Assembly (NCBI GenBank): GCA_039028975.1
Contig: JBCCHB010000023.1
Coordinates: 62,001-126,000 of the forward strand
Source: JAHBNG01 sp039028975
GTDB taxonomy: Bacteria; Chloroflexota; Anaerolineae; Caldilineales; Caldilineaceae
Length of the DNA: 64,000 bases
Direction: 5' to 3'
The translations under genes were made by a program, and so were the position numbers. This document shows positions 26,605-35,205 of the stretch, in pieces. The notes under the pieces are model-generated. The model made no database searches and was not told where the DNA came from. It worked only from the letters and a program-made list of their open reading frames with translations. Every line of letters starts with the position of its first letter. Positions within the stretch are counted from its first letter, which is position 1.

Positions 26605-28140
26605 TTATCCATGGGTCACCATCAACTCCGCCACTGCATACGCATCAACTTCTTTGGGATCGACCGATTCAGAGACTTGCCCATGGGAGATGACCAGCAA
26701 CCGGTCCGCTACAGAATAAAGCTCAGTCAGGTCTTCAGAAAAGATAAGCACACCCGTCGCTGTGTCTCGGCGCTCCAGCAGAATGCGGTGAACAGCTCTA
26801 GCCGTGGCCACATCTAAGCCGCGAGTAGGGTAGCTGGCAATCAACACTTTGGGATTCTGGGCCAATGCTCGGCTCAGGACCATACGCTGAACATTTCCGC
26901 CCGAAAGTTGGTCCGCCTGACGATCGGCATGAGCAACCTGTAGCGTAGCGGCCTCAGGCAGTTGGTCAAAACGGCTCCGAATACCTGGCCAATTGATGGC
27001 CAAGCCGCGCCGTTCTTCAGGCAAACCTCCAAGAATCATGTGCTCTAATACGCTTAAACCGGAGACAATCGAATCTTCCACTGGATCTTCGGGAATCCCA
27101 ACGACACCCGCCTCGAGAAATGCTGCGGGTGAATTGTGGGTCATATCTTGGTGACCAGCAGCAACGGTGCCTCTTTCTATAGGGCGCAATCCCGTTAATG
27201 CCTCGGCCAATTCTCGCTGTCCATTTCCAGATATGCCAGCTACCCCGACAATTTCACCGGGCGCAATAGAGAAGGTAACGTTGGCGAGAATCGTCCGCTT
27301 GCGGTCATCTTTGACGGCCAAATTGGTAATGGATAATGCGTTCTCTGCATCAGTCCCTGTGCTGCTGCCATTCCTCAGCGGACTCTCTCGTTCGGCGGTT
27401 AGAGGTGGCACCCACTCGCCGACCATGTAGGTGACGAGAGCACGCTCGTTCAAGGCTCCAATATCATCGGTGGATATGACAGTCTTGCCGTGCCGCATCA
27501 CCGTGATGCGGTCAGCACAGACCAACGTTTCTTGAATTTTATGGGTGACAAAGAGGACGGCGTAGCCTTCATCCCGTAGTTTGCCTAGCATCTCTAAAAA
27601 CGAGCCAACTTCGGTTACCGCCAATACCGAAGTTGGTTCATCAAAGAGCAAAACCTTCGCTCCACTAAGCAAGACTTTGACGATCTCTATCCGTTGGCGC
27701 TCGCCAATATCTAACTGCCAAACAGGTCGGTCTGGTTCAACACTTAACCCATATTGGGTAGCCACTTCAAGAATTCTAGATTTCAGCTTGTGAGGTTGGA
27801 GTGCAAGCCCTAGTTCAGGCAGGGCCAAGGCAATATTCTCCCAAACGGTTAGGGCTGGAACCAGACGAAAGTTCTGAAAAACCATACCCACACCTTGCTC
27901 TCTCGCTTGGGCGGGATTGTTGAACTCGACCACGTTTCCCTGAATCAGAATCTCACCAACATCGGGCTGGTAGACCCCGTAAAGCATCTTCATAAAAGTG
28001 CTTTTCCCTGCGCCGTTTTCACCCAGCAGCGCATGAACCTCACCCGGGTAAATTGAAAGATCGATTTGGTCATTGGCCTTTAAATCACCGAATGTTTTTG
28101 TCAGGTTGTGGGTTTCAAGTCGAGCAGTTGATTGGTTCAT
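26605..28140 (-). CDS. ABC transporter ATP-binding protein with two ABC domains, NupO/YufO-like
   Basis: 511 residues, the standard length for the tandem-ATPase type. The first half has Walker A GENGAGKST, signature-like LDIGERQRIEIVKVL and Walker B KVLLFDEPTSVLAV. The second half has a degenerate Walker A (GVAGISGNGQRE), the signature LSGGNVQRMVLSRAL and the end of the helical domain, as usual for this subfamily where only one site is fully canonical. It drives import by the two permeases downstream. It is the first gene of the nucleoside transporter unit, and the 195-base gap upstream (28141-28335) shows no further gene. Confidence 0.92.
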   Translation of the reverse strand: MNQSTARLETHNLTKTFGDLKANDQIDLSIYPGEVHALLGENGAGKSTFMKMLYGVYQPDVGEILIQGNVVEFNNPAQAREQGVGMVFQNFRLVPALTVWENIALALPELGLALQPHKLKSRILEVATQYGLSVEPDRPVWQLDIGERQRIEIVKVLLSGAKVLLFDEPTSVLAVTEVGSFLEMLGKLRDEGYAVLFVTHKIQETLVCADRITVMRHGKTVISTDDIGALNERALVTYMVGEWVPPLTAERESPLRNGSSTGTDAENALSITNLAVKDDRKRTILANVTFSIAPGEIVGVAGISGNGQRELAEALTGLRPIERGTVAAGHQDMTHNSPAAFLEAGVVGIPEDPVEDSIVSGLSVLEHMILGGLPEERRGLAINWPGIRSRFDQLPEAATLQVAHADRQADQLSGGNVQRMVLSRALAQNPKVLIASYPTRGLDVATARAVHRILLERRDTATGVLIFSEDLTELYSVADRLLVISHGQVSESVDPKEVDAYAVAELMVTHG

Positions 28141-28335
28141 GAAGTGAATTTATAGTCAGCAGATCCCAGTATTGTAGACACACCATACGTTGCACGAAGG
28201 CATGCTCGTTGTACAGTCGCATTTGGTTACAGATACAGAGCACCCTACTGATGATCCATTTAGAGGGGAATTCTGGTGGTTCTTGACCTGGATGCATCTA
28301 GGACTGCAAGAGGATTGATGTGACGCTGCTATCTA

Positions 28336-28731
28336 TCAAAGAGACGCCATATATTCACGCCATCCACCAAACTGGGTAATCTCCAATTGATCTTCACAGA
28401 GAAATGGTTCACCAAGAACACCAAGAACTTCACGACTATCAGAGAGGCTAAGGCGTCCAACGCAGAGACCGGGGGGTTCCTGCATGAGCACAGTTGCAAT
28501 TGCTTCGGCTGAGAGCGCCCAAATCTCCAGACTAATCTCAGCTCCGCCCTTGGCATTGCGGATCATGGCAGGGTGAACATCGTTAATCGTCCATAAACGA
28601 TAGATTGGAGCTGTCTTGGCTTCACGCACAAACTGGGCACCAACATCTAGCAAATTCTTATTCAGGGCTAACCCTCGCATGAGGGTGCCGTTGACTGCAA
28701 GGTGAATCGGACCGACTTGAGGTTGGATCAT
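28336..28731 (-). CDS. stand-alone allophanate hydrolase C-terminal-like (AIG2-fold) protein
   Basis: 131 residues. The segments HLAVNGTLMRGLALNKNLLDVGAQFVREAKTAPIYRLWTINDVHPAMI (read in parts), EIWALSAEAIATVLMQEPPGL and the terminal ITQFGGWREYMASL match the C-terminal domain of allophanate hydrolase AtzF, a gamma-glutamylcyclotransferase-like fold found as a separate small protein in many Chloroflexi and actinobacteria. In AtzF this domain follows the amidase domain; alone its function is unproven. It is the last gene on the minus strand of the urea-transporter block, about 260 bases after urtE, with its own upstream region that holds a 16-base palindrome. The context (urea, biuret, formamide) fits a role in allophanate or urea nitrogen metabolism. 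Confidence 0.75.
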   Translation of the reverse strand: MIQPQVGPIHLAVNGTLMRGLALNKNLLDVGAQFVREAKTAPIYRLWTINDVHPAMIRNAKGGAEISLEIWALSAEAIATVLMQEPPGLCVGRLSLSDSREVLGVLGEPFLCEDQLEITQFGGWREYMASL

Positions 28732-28791
28732 ACAGGATGTTTAGTAAAGTGATTGGGCTTCGTTTCAAAAGTGAATTGGAACACACCTATT

Positions 28792-28807
28792 TTGAAATCG
28801 ATTTCAA
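28792..28807. promoter_or_regulatory. perfect 16-base palindrome, LacI-type candidate operator
   Basis: TTGAAATCGATTTCAA is perfectly symmetric with a central CG, the form of operators bound by LacI/GalR-family repressors. It lies 61 bases upstream of the start at 28731 of the AtzF C-terminal-like gene, where it could control that gene and possibly the nucleoside transporter downstream. No LacI-family gene is in the window. Confidence 0.4.
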
Positions 28808-28991
28808 TGTAATTCAGGCAAAAGATATACAATACGCATGATCCCGTGTCCAACCTTTGACAGTCGATCGTATTATACAATCGTTAAATACTCATTTCAC
28901 TGTGCAAAATGAACAACATCTTTAAGGAGCCAACTAGAAACAATGTCGATCAAAATAGTCACTACGTACTGTACTATGCACTATTCACTAC

Positions 28992-29693
28992 TTACACAGC
29001 CAAATACTCCTTGGCCTTATCTTGATCAAAATCATCGACTGGTCCTTCCATCACAATCGAACCTGTCTCCATGATGTAGCAGTAGCTACCCACGCTGAGG
29101 GCAAAATCAAAGAACTGCTCTACTAGCAGAATCGACATATTCCCACGGTCACGTAGCGTCAAAATGACGTTCTCAATATCCTTCATAATGGAAGGTTGAA
29201 TGCCTTCAGTTGGCTCATCTAACAGGAGTAATTTGGGGCGGCGAACCAGTACCCGACCAAAGGCCAGCTGCTGTTGCTGGCCACCGCTCAATGTCCCAGC
29301 TGCTCGGCGGCGCATCTCTTTTAGGACAGGAAAAATGCTATAGACCTCTTCTAAGGCTTCATCGTCAACGTTGCGTTCATTGGTGGCCTCAAAGCCCATG
29401 AGTAGATTTTCATAGACGCTCAGGTAAGGAAAGATGCCACGCCCTTGAGGAACATAGCCAAAACCGGCCCGCGCACGCTGGCTTGTACGCCACTTGGTAA
29501 TATTGACTCCATCCAGATGCATCTTGCCATGCCGCAGCTTTAGCAGTCCCATGATACTCTTGATTAGGGTCGTTTTGCCTACGCCGTTGCGTCCCATGAG
29601 GCAGATCACCTGGCCGTCAGGTACCTGCATATTGATGTTTCGCAGGATTTTGCTTTCGCCATAGTTGACTGATGCTTGTTCAATCGCTAACAT
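28992..29693 (-). CDS. urtE: urea ABC transporter ATP-binding subunit UrtE
   Basis: 233 residues, the usual UrtE/LivF size. Walker A is GRNGVGKTTL (residues 34-43), the signature LSGGQQQQLAFGR, and Walker B LLLLDEPTEGIQPS; LVEQFFDFALSVGSYCYIMETGSIV is typical of UrtE. It is one of the two ATPases of the urea importer and acts on the cytoplasmic face of UrtBC. The gene lies 24 bases after the carbonic-anhydrase-like gene that separates it from urtD. The specific name rests on the full urtABCDE order to the right, because LivF of amino-acid importers is similar in sequence. Confidence 0.9.
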   Translation of the reverse strand: MLAIEQASVNYGESKILRNINMQVPDGQVICLMGRNGVGKTTLIKSIMGLLKLRHGKMHLDGVNITKWRTSQRARAGFGYVPQGRGIFPYLSVYENLLMGFEATNERNVDDEALEEVYSIFPVLKEMRRRAAGTLSGGQQQQLAFGRVLVRRPKLLLLDEPTEGIQPSIMKDIENVILTLRDRGNMSILLVEQFFDFALSVGSYCYIMETGSIVMEGPVDDFDQDKAKEYLAV

Positions 29694-29717
29694 GGTTTTG
29701 ATTCCAGGTACTTAATT

Positions 29718-30467
29718 TTATGTTGATTTTAAGTGGGGGTTATGGAGTTCATTCTGTGAGACATTAGTCCGTTGGCCATTTTTGACCACATACATGGTGC
29801 TGGGCCAGACGTACTGTTTCTGATCAGGACCGTGGATCTGAATACCACTACACACAGCATAATCACTGATGTCAGTATTGATTGTCAGACCAATCAAGCG
29901 TTCTAAATCAGTTACAATTACTCTCTGGACCACTTGGGTGAGCGTGACTAGATCAGGAACGTTATTCGTGTCCATTTCAGGTAGCAGTCGTCGAATTAAC
30001 AAACTCTGTTCAGGATCGTCCCAATCAACTTCTACCGACTTGATGCCTTCTATCAATTGATTGCGAAAGGCTATCAATGCGCCACAAGCTGTCGATGGCT
30101 CCGTTCGGCCCGGACGGTAGCAAGCCCCAGATTTTCCCGATCCATCGATGGCAATGTGAGGCAAAACGTAGTAGACATATCGCTCCCGACCATCTTCGAT
30201 GGGTGCATGATGGTGGGCGGCAGTCAATCCCGTCTTGCCTAGAGATAGTAACCCACCCAGACCAGAAAAGTTGAATGCTTCTCCCCAGACTTTCTGGACT
30301 TCATCCACAAAGGTTCGCGTTAACTCGTCTCGGCAGACGCCAACACAGGCGATGGTATTCCTGGAAGTAAACCCATAGCTCGATAAAGTACCAAACGAAT
30401 TCCGGATAAAGGCAACTTCACGAACGGCACCGCTGAAATGGGTATCTACTGTTTGGCTAAAATCCAT
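29718..30467 (-). CDS. LCIB/theta-type carbonic anhydrase homologue within the urt operon
   Basis: 249 residues, no signal peptide. The pattern NTIACVGVCRDELTR, WGEAFNFSGLGGLLSLGKTGLTAAHHHAP, DGRERYVYYVLPHIAID and ACGALIAFR matches the limiting-CO2-inducible B/C family known from Chlamydomonas and diatoms (theta carbonic anhydrases) and some bacteria. By analogy with the beta-like zinc site, candidate ligands are Cys45 in the CRDE motif, His104 in LPHI and Cys128 in ACGAL; Asp47 would be the catalytic Asp. It would interconvert CO2 and bicarbonate in the cytoplasm. It sits between urtD (about 100 bases) and urtE (24 bases) on the same strand, an unusual position. Urea breakdown releases CO2/carbamate, and urea carboxylase consumes bicarbonate, so a link is plausible. 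The family call is from memory of conserved motifs. Confidence 0.72.
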   Translation of the reverse strand: MDFSQTVDTHFSGAVREVAFIRNSFGTLSSYGFTSRNTIACVGVCRDELTRTFVDEVQKVWGEAFNFSGLGGLLSLGKTGLTAAHHHAPIEDGRERYVYYVLPHIAIDGSGKSGACYRPGRTEPSTACGALIAFRNQLIEGIKSVEVDWDDPEQSLLIRRLLPEMDTNNVPDLVTLTQVVQRVIVTDLERLIGLTINTDISDYAVCSGIQIHGPDQKQYVWPSTMYVVKNGQRTNVSQNELHNPHLKST

Positions 30468-30567
30468 AATATACTTGCTCCGTTTGAATAGGGCTTTTGG
30501 GTCGCTTGGACAACCTCACTGGAAAAACCTATTTTCAAACGATGGTAGTACAGATTCAAATCACGGC

Positions 30568-31338
30568 CTAATCTTTCCCGCGTCCAATGTAAACTTCAAT
30601 CACCTCAGGGTCGCTCTGTACTTCGGCTACCGGACCTTCTTTCAGCAGCGAGCCCATATGTAGCACCGACACCTGCTTGGCATAATTACGCACAAACTCC
30701 ATATCGTGTTCAACGACAAGGATGGAGCAGCGTTCAGCAATGGACTGGAGCAGTTGACCTGTACGGTTGCGCTCTGTTTTCGTCATGCCAGCCACCGGTT
30801 CGTCTAGCAGAAGCAGTTTTGGTTCCTGGACCAACAACATACCGATCTCCAGCCACTGTTTTTCGCCATGAGCCAACGTGCCAGCTCGCACTAAGGCACG
30901 ATCAGTTAAACCAATGAGTTGTAGCGTGGCGTGGATCCGTTCTTCATCCTCATCTGTAATGTCACCAAATAGGGCTCGTGTGCCATCATTAAAGCCCACT
31001 GCCGCTTCCAAATTTTCATAGACGGTGAGGCTACCAAAGACAGTTGGTGTCTGAAACTTGCGCCCAATGCCCTGCTGAGCTAGGCGATGTTCCGTGGTGC
31101 GTAGGGCGTTGATGTGGCCATCAAACGTTACCTTGCCCTCCTGGGGGCGAGTTTTGCCCGTTACCACGTCGAGGAGCGTCGTTTTACCTGCACCGTTAGG
31201 GCCAATCACAAAACGTAGCTCGCCGCTCTGCATGGAAAAATTGAGGGCATTGAGGGCCTTGAAACCATCAAAGCTAACTGTCACATTCTCGACATCTAGA
31301 ATTTTTTCGCCGTTGTTTGTTGAACCATCCAGGGACAT
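30568..31338 (-). CDS. urtD: urea ABC transporter ATP-binding subunit UrtD
   Basis: 256 residues. Walker A is GPNGAGKTTLLDVVTG (about residues 48-63), the signature region reads LAHGEKQWLEIGMLL, Walker B is LLLLDEPVAGMTKTE, and LVVEHDMEFVRNYAKQVSVLHMG is the UrtD/LivG C-terminal segment. The weak signature (AHGEKQ in place of SGGQ) is normal for UrtD. Its ATG overlaps the urtC stop by one base (TAATG). It is the first ATPase of the urea importer. The downstream neighbour is the carbonic-anhydrase-like gene instead of urtE, which is the usual next gene. Confidence 0.92.
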   Translation of the reverse strand: MSLDGSTNNGEKILDVENVTVSFDGFKALNALNFSMQSGELRFVIGPNGAGKTTLLDVVTGKTRPQEGKVTFDGHINALRTTEHRLAQQGIGRKFQTPTVFGSLTVYENLEAAVGFNDGTRALFGDITDEDEERIHATLQLIGLTDRALVRAGTLAHGEKQWLEIGMLLVQEPKLLLLDEPVAGMTKTERNRTGQLLQSIAERCSILVVEHDMEFVRNYAKQVSVLHMGSLLKEGPVAEVQSDPEVIEVYIGRGKD

Positions 31339-32522
31339 TATGATTCCCCCTTCACGGTTGTGATTGTAGAGGTTGATGCTGATGAAGATGTAGCCCTGGT
31401 TGATTTGCGAGGCGCGTAGGGCGTGCTGCCATACTCGGTCAACTCGTCCATAGGCTGATTAGAGAAACGGGCATATAACCAATTGAATCCATCTATCAGC
31501 CCACCCACAATCCCTTTGGGAAAGAGGAGCACCACAGCGACAAACAAAAGGCCCAAAAAGTATTGCCAGATTTCGGGGAAATTTTCACTAAAGTAGCTGC
31601 GACCATAATTAACGACCAGCGCACCTACGACAGCTCCTACCATTGTGCCACGTCCTCCCAAGGCCACCCATATGACCATCTCAATAGAAGGAACCACGCT
31701 CATGTTGGCTGGTGAGATGATCCCTACTTGAGGCACAAAGAGAATGCCCGCCAGGGCCGCAATCATTGCTGATGCAGTGAAGACCAATGTTTTGATGACC
31801 ACAGGATTATATCCCAAAAAGCGCACCCTTGCTTCGTCGTCCCGCAGGGCAACCAGCAGACGCCCAAAGCGAGAGCTGGTAATCCGACGAGCCAGCAAGT
31901 AGACCAAGGCCAGACAAATTACAGTGGCAATGTAAAAGCCAGTTTGCATACCGGGTGACAGTAGCGACTGTCCAAAGAGTTTTGCGCTCCCCAAATTGGT
32001 GATGCCATTCGTGCCACCAGTATACGCTTGCTGACCAACAAACCAGATGCTGGTTAGGAGCGTAAGCGCCTGGGTAATGATGGCAAAATAGACGCCTTGA
32101 ACCCGGCTACGAAATACAAAGAAACCAACAATCCCAGCAACCAAGCTTGGGACGATGAGGGCGGCGAGAACAGCAAAAACTGGATTGCTAAAGGGTACCC
32201 AAAACCAGGGTAATTCGGTGAGTCCACTCCAAAACATAAAGTCGGGAATTTTATCACCCGAGGCCACCAGCTTAAGGTACATAGCAAAGCCGTAGGCTCC
32301 CAAGCTAAAGAAGAGCCCTTGACCCAAGCTCATCATGCCACCATATCCCCAGATTAGATCCAGGCCCACGGCAATAATGGCAAAGGTTAAGAACTTACCC
32401 AACTGGGATAAACGAAAGGGGGAGAGATATTGGGGGGCAAACAACAACAGAAGGGTGACAACCACAAAGGGTCCCCACCGTATCAGCATTGACAATGCCG
32501 TTCTACTTTGGTTCATCTTCAA
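31338..32522 (-). CDS. urtC: urea ABC transporter permease UrtC
   Basis: 394 residues with about ten hydrophobic segments. Family marks are LIWGYGGMMSLGQGLFFSLGAYGFAMYL near residues 55-82, the VQGVYFAIITQALTLLTSIWFVGQQAYTGGTNGITN region (read in parts) and RRITSSRFGRLLVALRDDEARVRFLGYN. The C-terminus carries a Ser/Thr-rich extension of about 40 residues after the last helix (ELTEYGSTPYAPRKSTRATS). The TGGTNG segment and length are typical of UrtC rather than LivM. The start at 32522 (MKM) can be replaced by the ATG two codons later. It forms the membrane channel with UrtB. Confidence 0.9.
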   Translation of the reverse strand: MKMNQSRTALSMLIRWGPFVVVTLLLLFAPQYLSPFRLSQLGKFLTFAIIAVGLDLIWGYGGMMSLGQGLFFSLGAYGFAMYLKLVASGDKIPDFMFWSGLTELPWFWVPFSNPVFAVLAALIVPSLVAGIVGFFVFRSRVQGVYFAIITQALTLLTSIWFVGQQAYTGGTNGITNLGSAKLFGQSLLSPGMQTGFYIATVICLALVYLLARRITSSRFGRLLVALRDDEARVRFLGYNPVVIKTLVFTASAMIAALAGILFVPQVGIISPANMSVVPSIEMVIWVALGGRGTMVGAVVGALVVNYGRSYFSENFPEIWQYFLGLLFVAVVLLFPKGIVGGLIDGFNWLYARFSNQPMDELTEYGSTPYAPRKSTRATSSSASTSTITTVKGES

Positions 32523-32638
32523 AATCCATTACTTGTCTCGGTATGCGTAAATATGTTACAAGATTGCAGAGCTGCAAGAGTGTTGAATGGGGTGTTTCAT
32601 AGCCAATGTCACTTATGACATTGCACGCTACTAGCGCC

Positions 32639-33535
32639 CTATCGCGTCTGTAATGTGGCCAGCCCAGATGGCTTCCACTGTAGGAAGGCAATGATAGCTA
32701 GTAGGACGAGTACTTTACCGACTGTCGCGGAAGTACCAAGTTCGAGAAGTGTGTTGGACATGCCAATTAGGATGGCAGCCAAAATGGTACCAGGTAATCG
32801 ACCCACGCCACCGAGCACAATGACCATGAAGGCGTCCACAATATAAAATGTACCCAACGATGGTCCGATGGAGCCAAGTTGAGTTAACGCGACCCCAGCC
32901 ATCCCAGCCAATCCGGTCCCCAAGGCAAAAGTCGATGCATCCACCCAACGTGACTGCACACCCAAACAAGAAGCCATCTCGCGATTCTGCATTACTGCAC
33001 GTAATCGACGTCCGCTCGCGCTGCGATAGAGGTAGAAATAGACCGCTCCGATGATGAGTGTCACCAGCACAATAATGAAGATGCGCTTGTAGGGGAGGAG
33101 CAGATCGGCACCAATATCAAAGCCCCCCTGCAACCATATTGGGCTGCTCACATTCACATTGGGAGCACCAAAGATGCTGCGAGCCGCCTGTTGGAGGACC
33201 AAACCGACACCCCACGTTGCAAGGAGCGTATCGAGTGGCCGTCCATAGAGAAACCGAACCAAAGAGACCTCCATCAACGCGCCCAGCAAGGCAGCCACCA
33301 AAAAAGCCGCCGGAATTGCCAAGATAAACCAAATCCCAGCCTCTACGCCACCCAAAAGCTCAGCAAAGGTCTCCTGGAAAACGTAGGCAGTGTAGGCACC
33401 AACCATAATAAATTCACCATGGGCCATATTAATGACCCCCATGAGTCCGAAGGCAAAGGCTAGACCAAGCGAAACCATCAATAGGATCGATCCAAGGCTT
33501 AAGCCATTAAAGGCTTGAAGAATAATTGCGTCCAT
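32639..33535 (-). CDS. urtB: urea ABC transporter permease UrtB
   Basis: 298 residues from the ATG at 33535 (MDAIILQAFNGLSLGSILL); a longer frame upstream adds 14 polar residues with no homologous look. Family segments are LMGVINMAHGEFIMVGAYTAYVFQ, RFLYGRPLDTLLATWGVGLVLQQAARSIFGAPNVNV (read in parts) and RAVMQNREMASCLGVQSRWVDASTFALGTGLAG. These are hallmarks of UrtB/LivH, and the NREMA-LGV segment favours urea. It lacks the large N-terminal soluble domain found in some proteobacterial UrtB proteins. It pairs with UrtC, whose gene begins about 115 bases downstream. Confidence 0.9.
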   Translation of the reverse strand: MDAIILQAFNGLSLGSILLMVSLGLAFAFGLMGVINMAHGEFIMVGAYTAYVFQETFAELLGGVEAGIWFILAIPAAFLVAALLGALMEVSLVRFLYGRPLDTLLATWGVGLVLQQAARSIFGAPNVNVSSPIWLQGGFDIGADLLLPYKRIFIIVLVTLIIGAVYFYLYRSASGRRLRAVMQNREMASCLGVQSRWVDASTFALGTGLAGMAGVALTQLGSIGPSLGTFYIVDAFMVIVLGGVGRLPGTILAAILIGMSNTLLELGTSATVGKVLVLLAIIAFLQWKPSGLATLQTR

Positions 33536-33873
33536 AACTAGAGTATTTTGGATTTTTCGTACAACATACCGATGCAACGCAGCATAAGATGAGCGTCCGC
33601 TTCGCTATGAGCAGGTTTACGTTATTGCGTTTTTCGTTGACCAAATGGCTATGGTTTTGGGAAGCTTTTCAAAAGAACTAAATTGCGTTACACTTGAGGG
33701 CAGGTGCGTTCAGATTGTTTGGTTTCTCACTTGCGATACGTTTGTATCACGAGTGTTGCACAGAACATCAAGCAACCTCGAATGCGCCTACCCTCAAAAA
33801 TAATTAACAATTGATTCCTTGCTTGCAAAACAGATGTTTGCAGCCATCATAAACTATTAATTGTTACAACGGT
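33536..33873 (-). promoter_or_regulatory. urtA-urtB intergenic region with nested stem-loop
   Basis: 338 bases between urtA and urtB without a gene. Immediately after the urtA stop is a nested hairpin at 33805-33866: outer arms TAACAATT/AATTGTTA and an inner stem TGCAAA/TTTGCA. This layout is common after binding-protein genes, where the stem protects the upstream mRNA or attenuates read-through to the permeases. No run of U follows, so it is not a canonical terminator. Confidence 0.45.
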
Positions 33874-35199
33874 TTATTGACTCGCACCTTCAGCCAGATC
33901 CGCTGCCCACTCGATGCCAGCCAACCAGGGATCTGGTTTTACCGGACCATCACTTGCAGAAACCTCGGTAATCAGGCCATCGTTATCGATGAGGCCAATG
34001 CGAACCGTCTTGTACATGTGCTGGGTCTCACCGTCCACTTTGATTTCGCCACCAGGTGCAGCAATCGTAATCTCATTCTCATCAGCAGCTGTGGTCACAG
34101 CATCCACCTCGGTGCTACCGGCGGCTTCGACCAAGGCTTTCCAGACGTAAACACCAAAGTAACCAGCCTCAATTGGGTCAGCCGTTACCCGGTCTTCACC
34201 ATAGGCGGCTTTGTAAGCAGAGACAAATGCTTCATTCTCTGGCGTCTCGGTTGTTTGGTAGTAGTTCCAAGAGACGTAGTGCCCCGAGATATTTTCGGCA
34301 CCGATACCACGAACCTCTTCTTCAGCGACACTGACAGAGATAACGGGAATATCCTCTGCTGTAAACCCAGCGTCTTTGAATTGCTTGAAGAATGCCACGT
34401 TGCTATCACCATTTAGGGTATTAAAGATGGCTGCGGGTGCGGCTTCCTGGATTTTAGAGACAATGGTGCTGAACTCGGTTCCACCCAAGGGCACATATTC
34501 CTCGCCAGCCAACTCTACACCCAAGTGCTCAAGTTGGGCCTTGATAATTAGATTGGCAGTACGTGGGAAGACGTAATCAGAGCCAAGAAGATAGATGCTG
34601 CCTGCCCCTAATTCGTCAACCAAGAAGTCCACGCCTGGGATGATCTGCTGGGTAGGTTCGGCACCTGTATAGAAGATGTTGGGAGAAGTCTCTAGACCTT
34701 CATACTGGACGGGGTAGAAGAGCAGGCCGTTCAATTCTTCAAAGACAGGCAATACAGCTTTGCGGCTGGCGCTTGTCCAGCAGCCAAAGACCACGGCCAC
34801 TTCATCCTGCTGAATGAGCTTGCGGGCCTTCTCGGCAAAGGTCGGCCAATCACTGGCACCATCTTCTACGACTGGTTCCAGCATCTTGCCCATAATGCCA
34901 CCAGCGGCGTTGATCTCTTCAATAGCCAGCAAGGTAGCATCTTTTACCGAAACTTCACTAATGGACATGGTACCGCTCAGGGAGTGCAATACGCCGACTT
35001 TGATCGTCTCACCTTCGGCATCTTCTGCCATAGATTCTTCTGACGATGTTTCCTCGGCTGCGGTCTCTTCCGCAGGAGCATCGGCTGCGGGCGTCGCACA
35101 AGCAGCTACAAATAGCGACAAAACCAACATGAGTGCAGCTAAGCGATAGAGGCGACTTTTCAATGTCAAGCGCGAAAAAACAGATTTGGATTCAACCAT
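33874..35199 (-). CDS. urtA: urea ABC transporter substrate-binding lipoprotein UrtA
   Basis: 441 residues from the ATG at 35199; an in-frame TTG two codons earlier is closer to the AGGAG box and is an alternative. The signal LAALMLVLSLFVAAC ends at a lipobox Cys near residue 34, followed by a strongly acidic linker (EETAAEETSSEESMAED). The mature domain has IKVGVLHSLSGTMSISE, VVFGCWTSASRKAVLPVFEELNGLLFYPVQYEG and IYLLGSDYVFPRTAN, the diagnostic urea-binding UrtA pattern (GCWTSASRKAV and YPVQYEG). It captures urea outside the cell and delivers it to UrtBC. It is the first gene of the operon; 765 bases without a gene lie upstream. Confidence 0.93.
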   Translation of the reverse strand: MVESKSVFSRLTLKSRLYRLAALMLVLSLFVAACATPAADAPAEETAAEETSSEESMAEDAEGETIKVGVLHSLSGTMSISEVSVKDATLLAIEEINAAGGIMGKMLEPVVEDGASDWPTFAEKARKLIQQDEVAVVFGCWTSASRKAVLPVFEELNGLLFYPVQYEGLETSPNIFYTGAEPTQQIIPGVDFLVDELGAGSIYLLGSDYVFPRTANLIIKAQLEHLGVELAGEEYVPLGGTEFSTIVSKIQEAAPAAIFNTLNGDSNVAFFKQFKDAGFTAEDIPVISVSVAEEEVRGIGAENISGHYVSWNYYQTTETPENEAFVSAYKAAYGEDRVTADPIEAGYFGVYVWKALVEAAGSTEVDAVTTAADENEITIAAPGGEIKVDGETQHMYKTVRIGLIDNDGLITEVSASDGPVKPDPWLAGIEWAADLAEGASQ

Positions 35200-35205
35200 T
35201 GACAA

